NCBI RefSeq assembly: GCF_002140975.2
Contig: NZ_CP147247.1
Coordinates: 4,019,001-4,083,000 of the forward strand
Reading direction: 5' to 3'
Source: Enterococcus sp. 9E7_DIV0242
GTDB taxonomy: Bacteria; Bacillota; Bacilli; Lactobacillales; Enterococcaceae
DNA: 64,000 nt
Below, in pieces: positions 1 to 8,272 of the stretch. The position numbers and the translations under genes were made by a program. Position 1 is the stretch's first letter; every line of letters starts with the position of its first letter. The notes below the pieces were generated by a model, which ran no database searches, was not told the origin of the DNA, and saw only the letters and a list, made by a program, of their open reading frames with translations.

Positions 1-117
1 CTTAAAGTCGATACTCGTAGTGCAGTCAATGAGGGCGTTTGCTTTTATCAAGAGCTGGAAGGCATTTGGTTAAGTGATCCGATTCCAGCGAAATATCTGG
101 AAGTAGTAACAGACTAG
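1..117 (+). CDS. C-terminal end of a protein, possibly a GNAT acetyltransferase (partial)
   Basis: Frame 1 is open from the window edge to a TAG at 115-117, giving the last 38 residues of a protein that starts outside the window. The piece contains SAVNEG followed by FYQELEGIWL, which recalls the terminal FY-x-x-x-G segment of GNAT acetyltransferases, but this is too little for a firm call. A strong hairpin terminator follows at once, supporting a true gene end. Confidence 0.45.
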   Translation, partial: LKVDTRSAVNEGVCFYQELEGIWLSDPIPAKYLEVVTD

Positions 118-160
118 TTAGATTTAGTGCTTGAATTTCCTTTTGTAATAATTTTTGAAA

Positions 161-217
161 ACCATCCATCAAAAGCCCGTTCAAAATGGGGAGCTTTTGA
201 TGGATGGTCATTTTTTC
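161..217 (+). terminator. Intrinsic terminator between convergent genes
   Basis: A perfect 16-bp stem (161-176 with 193-208) is followed by a T-rich run at 211-216. It lies just after the partial gene and before the end of the convergent MFS gene. A T-rich stretch also flanks the stem on the minus strand, so it may work in both directions. Confidence 0.85.
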
Positions 218-230
218 TAAAGAGTATTAT

Positions 231-1490
231 TTAGGATTCGGTTGCTTGTTTATTGGCTGTCACATGTTGTTTGCTCAAGAGAGAGCTGTTGGTCAATACG
301 ATAGCAAGCAGACCTAAAAGCAACAGTAACGTCGCCATTCCGTATTTTCCTATGAGTGGAGAAATCATCATTGACAGGGAAGCCAGAATTTTTCCCAACT
401 GAAAAATGATGCCATTGAAGGCGACATAGGAGCCGCGGCTGGATTCATCAATAATCTCTGCAAGAATTGTCTGTCGTGTCGGAACATACAAAAGCTCACC
501 GAAAGAAAAGACCACTGTTGCGGCAAAGAGAATAAGCAGCTGATTTGAAAAGGCTGTTACAGCATAGCCTAGACTAAATAACAGGAAACCTGTAAACATG
601 ATTTTCTTTTGAGGGCGCCCTGTGACCCATTTCGCAATTGCTCCGGTAAAAAGAACGATAATAACTGTGTTGACTGCTGTCAGCAGACTGAGTATTCGAA
701 CACCATCAAGAGTGAGTGTACCAATATTTCCTAAGCTGATAGTCAAATGCTTCAGTTCCTCTGCTAAACGCACAGAGACGAAATTATTCCGTTGAAACTC
801 TACAGTCATGATCGCAATTCCGGCCAAGGTGAATAGTAGGAAGCGCCGATCTTTCATCACCTTTTGGTAGCTCCTAAAAACAGCAGCAATACCTACATTC
901 TTACCTGTACTCTCCTGTTTTACCAGTGTTTCTGAAAGGAGATGTACCGTTAGTCCCGTTGTCAGCAGCGAAAGTATAAACAAGGCAATCAGTAACAAGA
1001 AAAGGTGAGATTGGAAAAACCAACCGCCGACCATGACTCCAATCAATATCGATAAATTATTGGCCCAATAGCTGATAGAATACATAAATGCACGATTTTC
1101 TACAGTACTGACGTCGATCAGCATAGCATCAGCTGCCGGATTGATCATACCTTGGGCAATACTCACGATCAACATCATTAGGAATGTCAACCAGACAGAG
1201 TGGAAGATAGGCGAATTTGCCAGCAGCATACCTAGATAAGCAGCTGACTTCAATGCTTCTCCGGCAATCATGAGCTGTCGCCGACCAAAGATATCGGTCA
1301 GGTGCCCACCGTAAATACCGGCAATAAATTGAATGACTACATTGATTGTTACTAAGATTCCGGCAACTCCACTGTTCAATTCCTTCGTGAAATAAACAGC
1401 CATGAATGGAAAAATCATGGAGCCAACCACTTTACTGAGAAATTGAATGATGATCCGGGCCCGAATATTCGGATGTAAGCTTTTAAACAT
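231..1490 (-). CDS. MFS transporter, probable efflux permease
   Basis: This 419-residue protein has about twelve hydrophobic segments and an MFS-type GGHLTDIFGRR motif in the loop between TM2 and TM3, the signature of the major facilitator superfamily. The open frame extends upstream, but the ATG at 1488-1490 is chosen: it follows AAGGAAG at good spacing, the protein then begins MFKSLHP, and the longer form would overlap the divergent regulator. It is transcribed divergently from an SgrR-like regulator, the same arrangement as sgrR/setA in enterobacteria, where setA is a sugar-efflux MFS protein. Substrate cannot be read from sequence; drug or sugar efflux are both possible. Confidence 0.8.
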   Translation of the reverse strand: MFKSLHPNIRARIIIQFLSKVVGSMIFPFMAVYFTKELNSGVAGILVTINVVIQFIAGIYGGHLTDIFGRRQLMIAGEALKSAAYLGMLLANSPIFHSVWLTFLMMLIVSIAQGMINPAADAMLIDVSTVENRAFMYSISYWANNLSILIGVMVGGWFFQSHLFLLLIALFILSLLTTGLTVHLLSETLVKQESTGKNVGIAAVFRSYQKVMKDRRFLLFTLAGIAIMTVEFQRNNFVSVRLAEELKHLTISLGNIGTLTLDGVRILSLLTAVNTVIIVLFTGAIAKWVTGRPQKKIMFTGFLLFSLGYAVTAFSNQLLILFAATVVFSFGELLYVPTRQTILAEIIDESSRGSYVAFNGIIFQLGKILASLSMMISPLIGKYGMATLLLLLGLLAIVLTNSSLLSKQHVTANKQATES

Positions 1491-1678
1491 TTCATCACTT
1501 CCTTTCTTTAGATACCTGTGTTCCTTTTGTATTATGTGTAGCCATAGCTTTGGAAAATTACTTAGCAGATTAGGTATTGCACTTAATAAAAGGTTTGATA
1601 TGATTATAAAAGAGGTTTTGAAAATTAAAAAGGGATTAAAAACGGGAATCATGTCCCCTTTTATTTGGAGGGAAGAGA

Positions 1679-3409
1679 ATGGACTTTTCTTATTATCAGC
1701 TGCGAGCTTATTTATTGAAGAGGGAAGAAGCACAACACGCGGTATTCAAATTGACGGAGCTTGAGGAGCTGTGGCGGTGTACGGTCAAGCAATGCAAAAG
1801 ACGTTTAAAACAGTACCAAGAATTGGGGCGGCTTGAGTATATTCCGGGAAGAGGGCGAGGCAATTACTCAGAACTGATTTTTCAACAGGCGTTTCAGCAG
1901 GAAATACAACGGGTCGTGGAGAAGGCGCTGAAGGAGGATTCTTTGACAGAGGTTATCGAATTGCTTCAGTTGGACATTCCGAAAGAATGGTTTGAAGAAG
2001 TATTCACAGAGATTCAGGGGATGTTTGGTGTTAAGCAAAGTCCAGATAATCAGGAGATTTTGCGGTATATTTTACGAAGACCGATCACTTCTTTGGACCC
2101 ATTACAGACGGCAGTTTCCAGAGAGGCCTTTCTGATTCATCAACTGGGTGACACACTTCTTGTTCATGATGCAGCAACTCATCGGTTGAAAGCTGGTTTA
2201 GCTCATCATTGGCGAGTTTCCGAGGATTATTGCTGTTGGACCTTCTTTTTGAGAAAAGGGGTTCGTTTCCATCACGGTCGAACGATGACCAGTGAGGATG
2301 TTCGTCATACCCTGATGCGGGCAAAAATGGCAGGCTCGGTTGTTTCTTGGCAGCTGCAGAATATTGTAGCTGTTCGTTGCATCGATACTTATACGGTGGC
2401 TGTTGAGCTGAGAAAAGGGGAACCGTTCTTCGGTCATTATGTATCAACAGGTAACTTGACGATTCTACCTCATGACCTACCTTTTGAAGAGCAGAAATGG
2501 GTGTCAACAGGGCCATTTCGAATCAAAGAATTTTCAGATCAAAAGGTTATTTTGGAAGTTTTCGAAGAGTACTATGGAAAGCGACCATTAATGGATCGGA
2601 TCGAGTTTTGGGTGATTGAAAGTCAGGAATTGCCTGTGACAGTTTCTACGGAAAGAGCTTTTTCCAAGGAGGATAGTTATGTTGAGAAATATAAAAAGAA
2701 TACAGGTGTGGAATTTTTGATTTTCAATTTTCGACGTCAGAATATTGTCCAGCACCCTGACTTTCGTGAAGCAATTTATCATTTGCTGGACCCAGTATTG
2801 ATGACAGAAGAGCTGGAGATGGGCAAAGTAGCGTCGAGATACTATCCTGAAAAATCCTGCATAGAGCCGCGAATGCCGGAAAAAATTCGTAGGCTGCTAA
2901 AAAAAGCTGATTATCAAGGGGAATCGATTGTTTTGGGGTCCTTCAATTATCTTGAAGCTAGAAAGAAGGCGCAATGGGTAAAAAACAGAGCGTCAGAATT
3001 TGGCTTGAATATTGAAATCAAGGAGCTTGCTATTGTCGATTCTTTTTATACAAAAGAGTTTGAAAAGCAAACGGATATGATGATGATGGGGGATATTCCA
3101 GCGACGGATAAAGAATTGGCTTTTCTGGATTTTTGCTGTAACCCGAATCTATTGTGCCAACGATTCTTTTCTGCAGAGATTCTTGAAGAGCTAGACAAGA
3201 AAGCTGAAAAAATGAAATTCGATCCGAATTATGAACAAAGGCAGATAGAGTATGAGCAGATCGAACGCTGGCTGACAGAGAACAATTATCTGGTCTATGT
3301 ATCCCATCCGATAAAAAAGGAGCTCGTCCATTCTACAATTGAACAGCAAAATGGTGCCTTTTTTAGCTATTTGAATCTGCGGACAGCATGGGCGGAGAAA
3401 GATTATTAA
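1679..3409 (+). CDS. SgrR-like transcriptional regulator (HTH plus solute-binding domain)
   Basis: The 576-residue product has an N-terminal winged-helix region (about 1-115, with an arginine/lysine-rich CTVKQCKRRLKQ segment) fused to an SBP_bac_5-like periplasmic-binding-protein domain (about 130-520), including the LDPLQTA and DVRHTLMRAK stretches typical of oligopeptide-binding folds. There is no signal peptide, so the binding fold is cytoplasmic and serves as a sensor. This architecture defines the SgrR family, which in E. coli senses sugar-phosphate stress. The ATG at 1679 follows GGAGGGA. It probably controls the divergent MFS gene; the ligand is unknown. Confidence 0.82.
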   Translation: MDFSYYQLRAYLLKREEAQHAVFKLTELEELWRCTVKQCKRRLKQYQELGRLEYIPGRGRGNYSELIFQQAFQQEIQRVVEKALKEDSLTEVIELLQLDIPKEWFEEVFTEIQGMFGVKQSPDNQEILRYILRRPITSLDPLQTAVSREAFLIHQLGDTLLVHDAATHRLKAGLAHHWRVSEDYCCWTFFLRKGVRFHHGRTMTSEDVRHTLMRAKMAGSVVSWQLQNIVAVRCIDTYTVAVELRKGEPFFGHYVSTGNLTILPHDLPFEEQKWVSTGPFRIKEFSDQKVILEVFEEYYGKRPLMDRIEFWVIESQELPVTVSTERAFSKEDSYVEKYKKNTGVEFLIFNFRRQNIVQHPDFREAIYHLLDPVLMTEELEMGKVASRYYPEKSCIEPRMPEKIRRLLKKADYQGESIVLGSFNYLEARKKAQWVKNRASEFGLNIEIKELAIVDSFYTKEFEKQTDMMMMGDIPATDKELAFLDFCCNPNLLCQRFFSAEILEELDKKAEKMKFDPNYEQRQIEYEQIERWLTENNYLVYVSHPIKKELVHSTIEQQNGAFFSYLNLRTAWAEKDY

Positions 3410-3473
3410 TCCGGATTATTTAAGAAATAGAGGAAGTCGGATAACGGAGTTTGATGGAGGATATGAATACAAT

Positions 3474-3510
3474 AAACGAGCAGCTGAAGTGTATCAGACT
3501 GCTCGTTTTT
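3474..3510 (+). terminator. Terminator of the SgrR-like gene
   Basis: A 10-bp stem (AAACGAGCAG at 3474-3483 with CTGCTCGTTT at 3499-3508) ends in a T run, 64 bases after the regulator stop codon. Confidence 0.8.
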
Positions 3511-3532
3511 GATTCTATTTCATTTTGTTTTT

Positions 3533-3790
3533 TTAGAAAATTAAAAAGTAAAAAATCAGAAAACCTATTAACGGAATGACCATGATAATGCTGATTATCA
3601 AAGGAATTAGCGGGAGGGCATACCAGCCATTCCCAAATTTCTTTTTCCTTTTCACTGTGGCGAGAGCACCAATCGAAAACAAACTTAAAACGAATGTGAT
3701 GATCCCAGTCAGACCAACGATTAGAACACCTCCAAGAATGACTAGGAAGGCAATCATGAAAAGCATAAAAAATAATGCACCCAAAGCCAA
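3533..3790 (-). CDS. Small membrane protein, unknown function
   Basis: About 85 residues with two long hydrophobic segments at the N-terminus, a basic VKRKKK loop, then another hydrophobic hairpin ending at the C-terminus, so probably three to four membrane passes. The frame opens with TTG codons. The TTG at 3788-3790 is chosen because it lies nine bases after AAAGGAG; the one at 3799 is too close to that site. It begins 28 bases after rlmD ends on the same strand and is likely co-transcribed with it. I do not recognise a family. Confidence 0.6.
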   Translation of the reverse strand: MALGALFFMLFMIAFLVILGGVLIVGLTGIITFVLSLFSIGALATVKRKKKFGNGWYALPLIPLIISIIMVIPLIGFLIFYFLIF

Positions 3791-3818
3791 TACCCTCAAC
3801 TCCTTTCATAGACCCCTT

Positions 3819-5189
3819 TTATTTTCTGGTCAACTTTACAACAACCTCACAACGAGCTGTTTGTGGAAACATATCGACTGATTGTAGATAGTTTATTTTG
3901 AATACTTTTGCCAGCTGAACTAAATCTCTGGCTAAGGTAGAAACATTGCAAGAAATATAAACCATTTTTTTCGGTGGTTGTCTGAGAATAGCTTGCAGCA
4001 GCTTATTGTCTAAGCCAGTTCGTGGTGGATCAACGATGATTCCATCTGGTCGGAAGCCTTCGTTCAGCCATTTTGGTAGCAGCTCTTCGGCAGTGCCTAC
4101 CTCATAACGCGTATTCGTTACTCCTAGAGTTTCTGCGTTGTGGCGTGCATCATCGATTGCTGCAGGGATTGTATCCATTCCTCGAACTTCCCTTGCTTGT
4201 TTTGCCAGACTAAGGCCGATCGTTCCAACCCCACAATACGCATCAACCACTGATTCATTGGTTTTTAGATTCAGTGCTTTACGAGCCTCTTCATACAACC
4301 GTTCGGTCTGTTCAGGGTTCAGCTGGAAAAACGCTCGTGGTGACAAATCGAAGGTGATTTCACTGATTTTTTCTTCGATGCTTTCCTTCCCTGTAAGGTG
4401 GATGGTTTGGTCGCCCATAACTAAAGAGGTTTTCTTATTCTGAATATTTTGCATAACAGAAACCACTTCCGGCAGCTGTTCTTCCATCTCACGGAGGATC
4501 GCTTGTTTTTGCGGAAATTTTTGTGACTGGGTAATAAATACGACCTGTACCTCACCGGTCTGCACACCGATTCGAACCATCAGTGTTCGGAAAATCCCAC
4601 TGTTTTTTCGTTCATCATAAATTGGCAGCTGATACTTATTTAAAAGCTCAACCAACTTGTTCATGACCTTAGTCACTACGACATTTTGAACGAGACAATC
4701 ATCAATAGGAACAAGATGATGCGATTCCGGTTGATAAAGCCCGGCTTCGATTTTATCTTCATTTTGCCGTAATTGGAATTGCGCTTTGTTTCGATAATGC
4801 CAAGGATCGTCCATTCCGATTGTTTTTCTAAGCTCATAATTTTGATAATTTTCCGGTTTAAATTTTGTCAGCGCCTGCTTCAGCAGATCCTTTTTATAGA
4901 CTAGCTGTGCCGGATAATTTAAATGCTGCAGTTGACAGCCGCCGCATGTTTCATAAACCGGGCATGGAGGTGTGATCCTGTCAGGAGACGGCTTGGTGAT
5001 TTTAAGAAGCTGTCCCTCTATGAATTTAGGGTTTACTTTGGTTACTTGGATAGATACCTGTTCATTAGGTAGTGCATTTGGAACAAAGACGATCGTGCGC
5101 TTGTAATAGCCTAACCCTTCGCCGTTGATACCCAAACGTTTTATTTTTAATGGAATGACCTGTCCAATTTTTACTTGTTGATTATTCAT
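3819..5189 (-). CDS. rlmD: 23S rRNA (uracil-5-)-methyltransferase, RlmD/RlmCD type
   Basis: The 456-residue protein transfers a methyl group from S-adenosylmethionine to C5 of uridines in 23S rRNA (U1939, and in Bacillus also U747 by RlmCD). It has an N-terminal TRAM RNA-binding domain (about 5-65), iron-sulfur ligands C76, C82, C85 and C165, a SAM-binding DAYCGVGTIGLSLA motif, a DPPRTGLD motif and the catalytic cysteine in ISCNVSTLARDL. Length and motif order match the TrmA/RumA family. The start ATG at 5187-5189 is preceded by an AGAGGA site. Whether it modifies one or both uridines cannot be decided here. Confidence 0.93.
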   Translation of the reverse strand: MNNQQVKIGQVIPLKIKRLGINGEGLGYYKRTIVFVPNALPNEQVSIQVTKVNPKFIEGQLLKITKPSPDRITPPCPVYETCGGCQLQHLNYPAQLVYKKDLLKQALTKFKPENYQNYELRKTIGMDDPWHYRNKAQFQLRQNEDKIEAGLYQPESHHLVPIDDCLVQNVVVTKVMNKLVELLNKYQLPIYDERKNSGIFRTLMVRIGVQTGEVQVVFITQSQKFPQKQAILREMEEQLPEVVSVMQNIQNKKTSLVMGDQTIHLTGKESIEEKISEITFDLSPRAFFQLNPEQTERLYEEARKALNLKTNESVVDAYCGVGTIGLSLAKQAREVRGMDTIPAAIDDARHNAETLGVTNTRYEVGTAEELLPKWLNEGFRPDGIIVDPPRTGLDNKLLQAILRQPPKKMVYISCNVSTLARDLVQLAKVFKINYLQSVDMFPQTARCEVVVKLTRK

Positions 5190-5381
5190 AAGACCGTCCT
5201 CTTAAAAGAAATTTTTTTTGTTGAAAGCTTGTGATTTTTCGTATGTTATAAAGAGTCTTGTATAATTAAGCATTGAACTCCTGTTGGAACACTGTTCATT
5301 AAGCTTCTAAGAAAAGTTGCAATAGATAGCTTATAATTCCCAATATCCTGATGTTCTTCATTTTAGCATAGATTTTTCGGT

Positions 5382-5411
5382 TTGGCTCCCTCATAATAGA
5401 TGTGATATAGT
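5382..5411 (+). promoter_or_regulatory. Predicted promoter of recX-mutY
   Basis: TTGGCT (5382-5387) and TATAGT (5406-5411) are separated by 18 bases, 35 bases before the recX start. This matches a sigma-A type promoter. Confidence 0.55.
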
Positions 5412-5446
5412 AGAATGTATGTTCTGATTAAGAAAGGCGGAAAAAG

Positions 5447-6250
5447 ATGGAAACGATTGTAAAAATAACTAGAGAAAAAATGCAGTTCTATCTTATCTGG
5501 CTGTCTTCCGGTGAAAAATTGCGTGTATCGGAGGATATACTGGTCAAGCATCGACTGTTAAAAGGACAGGAAATGTCAGAGCAGTTGATTGCGGAAATCA
5601 AAAAAGCCGGTTCCTATGACGTTGGCTTACAGCTGGCTCTGCATTATTTGAGCTACCAGTTGCGCACCAAAAAAGAAATTCGCGACTACCTTAGAGAAAA
5701 GGAAGTTGCCCACCAAGATAGAGAGAAAATTATTGCACAGCTTCAAGAGTTGGCGTTACTGGATGACTACATATACAGCGAAAGCTATGTACGTACGGTG
5801 ATGAAGACTTCGGACAAGGGGCCTTCACAAATTGCCCAACAGCTGAAACTAAAGGGAATTGAAGAAGAGGCTGTACAACAAGGCTTGTCACTTTATACAC
5901 CGGAAGAACAGCTGATCACAGCTTCGAAAGCCGCTGAAAAAGGAATGCGGCGTTACCGAGAGAAAAGCTTTAAAGATGCAATTCAGAAAACGAAAATGTA
6001 CTTGATTCAACGTGGCTTTTCAAAGGATATTGCGGAGCAGGCGATGGCTGATCAAGAGTTTGAAAAGGATGAGGATCAGGAGCTTGAGCAGTTAAAAAAA
6101 CAAGGCGATCGACTGTGGGCAAGACACCGTAATTTAGAATCTGGAAAGCGAAGCTTAAAAATCAGACAGTCTCTATACCAAAAGGGATTTGATTATGAGT
6201 TGATTTCACAATTTATCAGTGAAAAGGAATTAGAAGATGACGAAGAATAG
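5447..6250 (+). CDS. recX: Regulatory protein RecX
   Basis: The 267-residue product is a RecX family protein, which binds RecA filaments and limits recombinase activity. Visible hallmarks are the helical repeats around ALHYLSYQLRTKKEIRDYL and the later GFSKDIAEQA and QKGFDYELI repeats. The length of about 265 is usual for Firmicutes with three repeat blocks. It overlaps mutY by 14 bases, so the two are translated from one message and link recombination control with base-excision repair. Confidence 0.92.
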   Translation: METIVKITREKMQFYLIWLSSGEKLRVSEDILVKHRLLKGQEMSEQLIAEIKKAGSYDVGLQLALHYLSYQLRTKKEIRDYLREKEVAHQDREKIIAQLQELALLDDYIYSESYVRTVMKTSDKGPSQIAQQLKLKGIEEEAVQQGLSLYTPEEQLITASKAAEKGMRRYREKSFKDAIQKTKMYLIQRGFSKDIAEQAMADQEFEKDEDQELEQLKKQGDRLWARHRNLESGKRSLKIRQSLYQKGFDYELISQFISEKELEDDEE

Positions 6251-7406
6251 CTGGGCAGCATGGACGCCTGAAAAAACAGAGGAATTCCAATTAGCATTTA
6301 TTGCATGGTATGAAAAAGAAAAACGTAACCTTCCATGGCGAGTCAACCTGGACCCTTATCGGATCTGGATATCAGAAATCATGCTCCAACAGACACGAGT
6401 AGATACAGTTATTGATTACTATTATCGGTTTATGGACTGGTTTCCGACAATCAAAGATTTAGCAGAGGCACCTGATGAGCGCTTGCTAAAGGCTTGGGAG
6501 GGATTAGGTTATTACTCCAGGGCGAGAAATTTGAAAGCAGCTGCCCAACAGATCATGGCCGACTTTGATGGACAAATGCCTCAAACAATTGATGAAATCA
6601 GAGAATTGAAAGGCATCGGACCATATACTGCTGGTGCAATCGGCAGTATCGCTTTTGAGTTGCCTGAGCCGGCTATCGATGGCAATGTGATGCGTGTTGT
6701 CAGTCGTTTGTTTGAGATCGATGCAGATATTGCTAAGGCATCTAGTCGAAAAGTATTTGATGAAGCCATGCGAAAAATCATTGATGAGAAGCGTCCGGGA
6801 GATTTCAATCAGGCAATGATGGATCTTGGCTCGTCCATCTGTACACCGACATCGCCGAAGTGTGAAGAATGTCCAATCAGTGCTTATTGCGATAGCTATG
6901 CGCAAGGGACGATGGTCAATTATCCTGTAAAAACGAAGAAGCTGAAACCAAAGGATGTCTATTATGTTGGAACGATCATCGAGAATAATCAGCAGGAATT
7001 TTTGCTGGAACAGCGGAGTGCAACAGGACTTCTTGCGAACATGTGGCTGTTTCCGATCCAAGAAGTCAGTCAGGCATTATTCGAACAGTTGAAAACAGAA
7101 TGGTCAGAGGAAGAGCAGCAGCTATCACTGGCATTGGATCAGGAACAAGAATTGATGGTAGCAGAAGAACATGTAACACCACTAGAAGGGTATGATCATG
7201 TTGTTTGGCAAAAACGAAATTTAGGCGAGGTTACTCACATTTTCAGTCATTTGAAATGGCATATTCTGGTTTTTTACGGAAGAAATACTGGAGAGCTGAT
7301 ACTAAAGGAGAAGCAAGACTGGGTGCCCGCTGAACGTTTTTCTGAATTGGTCTTTCCCAAGCCGCAACAGAAGATGGTGGCGTTGTTTGAAAAAGAGAGA
7401 CACTGA
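6237..7406 (+). CDS. mutY: A/G-specific adenine glycosylase MutY
   Basis: MutY removes adenine mispaired with 8-oxoguanine. The 389-residue protein shows the catalytic-domain start WYEKEKRNLPWR, SEIMLQQTRVDTV containing the catalytic glutamate, a helix-hairpin-helix with ELKGIGPYTAGAI, the catalytic aspartate in PAIDGNV, and a 4Fe-4S loop of the form C-x6-C-x2-C-x5-C (CTPTSPKCEECPISAYC). The C-terminal NUDIX-like domain (about 230-385) recognises 8-oxoguanine. The start lies inside recX, indicating translational coupling. Confidence 0.96.
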   Translation: MTKNSWAAWTPEKTEEFQLAFIAWYEKEKRNLPWRVNLDPYRIWISEIMLQQTRVDTVIDYYYRFMDWFPTIKDLAEAPDERLLKAWEGLGYYSRARNLKAAAQQIMADFDGQMPQTIDEIRELKGIGPYTAGAIGSIAFELPEPAIDGNVMRVVSRLFEIDADIAKASSRKVFDEAMRKIIDEKRPGDFNQAMMDLGSSICTPTSPKCEECPISAYCDSYAQGTMVNYPVKTKKLKPKDVYYVGTIIENNQQEFLLEQRSATGLLANMWLFPIQEVSQALFEQLKTEWSEEEQQLSLALDQEQELMVAEEHVTPLEGYDHVVWQKRNLGEVTHIFSHLKWHILVFYGRNTGELILKEKQDWVPAERFSELVFPKPQQKMVALFEKERH

Positions 7407-7431
7407 GACCGGACAACAAAGTAAGCATAAA

Positions 7432-7463
7432 AGTGGCTGGAACAGTATGTTGTTTCAGCCGCT
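7432..7463 (+). terminator. Hairpin after mutY, weak terminator or intergenic palindrome
   Basis: A 12-bp stem (7432-7443 with 7452-7463, including G-U pairs) has an 8-base loop. The following run is only CTTTCC, so termination may be weak. The GGCTGGAACA core resembles dispersed palindromes I recall from enterococcal intergenic regions. Confidence 0.5.
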
Positions 7464-7561
7464 CTTTCCTATACAAAATGAAACGATAGACGGAATGAAA
7501 GTGTATAAAAGATGGGATGTACTATATTTTCTGAAGATGGACAATCAAAGGAGATGAGAAG

Positions 7562-8272
7562 GTGGAGCTAAAGAAGAAGAAGGTACTGCTTGTTGATGAT
7601 GAGCAAGCTATCCTTGATTTGTTGGAAGAAGTGTTAAAAAAGGAAGGCTTTCAGCATGTTTTGAAAACCTCAACAGGGGAAGCGGCTATTGAGCTCTGCC
7701 GAACAGAACAACCTGACCTGATTGTCTTGGACGTTATGCTGCCTGGAATCGATGGAATAGAGACCTGTAGGCGAATACGGGAATTTTCTTATTGCAGCAT
7801 TCTATTTCTATCTTCAAAGGATGATGACATCGATAAAATATTAGGTCTTAGCATTGGCGGAGATGATTATGTAACGAAACCATTCAGTCCTAAAGAAGTG
7901 GTTTTTCGATTAAAAGCACAGCTGAGAAGGAAGAGATATGAGGAACAAGATCACCAAGCTAAAGAAACAATCAAGATCGGCAACATTCATATAAATATAG
8001 AGAGTCAACGAGTGTACAAGAACGAAAAAGAAATTGTTCTCACGGCTCGAGAATATGGACTGCTTACTTATTTTGCGCAAAACCCCGATAAAATTATCAG
8101 TAAGGACCGATTGTATGAACAGGTATGGGGAGAAAATAGCTTTGGAAGCGAGAACACTCTGATGGTTCATATCCGACATCTGCGTGAAAAGCTGGAAGAT
8201 GATCCCTCTGCGCCTAAAATTATTGTAACGGTAAAAGGACTAGGCTATAAATTGGTAAAATCTTATGCATAA
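7562..8272 (+). CDS. OmpR-family response regulator
   Basis: The 236-residue protein has a receiver domain (VDDE at the start, phosphoacceptor D57 in VLDVMLPG, the conserved lysine in TKPF) and a C-terminal winged-helix DNA-binding domain (LTAREYGLL, VHIRHLREKLEDD, VKGLGYKL). It starts with GTG at 7562 after AAGGAG, and its end overlaps the histidine kinase start by 8 bases. Four 11-bp direct repeats before the downstream ABC genes are the likely binding site. The inducing signal is unknown; exporter linkage suggests a role in antimicrobial or envelope stress response. Confidence 0.9.
   Translation: MELKKKKVLLVDDEQAILDLLEEVLKKEGFQHVLKTSTGEAAIELCRTEQPDLIVLDVMLPGIDGIETCRRIREFSYCSILFLSSKDDDIDKILGLSIGGDDYVTKPFSPKEVVFRLKAQLRRKRYEEQDHQAKETIKIGNIHINIESQRVYKNEKEIVLTAREYGLLTYFAQNPDKIISKDRLYEQVWGENSFGSENTLMVHIRHLREKLEDDPSAPKIIVTVKGLGYKLVKSYA

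Noticed and set aside
2085..2516. 143-codon antisense frame within the SgrR-like gene
   Set aside because: Shadow of a well-supported gene with clear domain content on the other strand.
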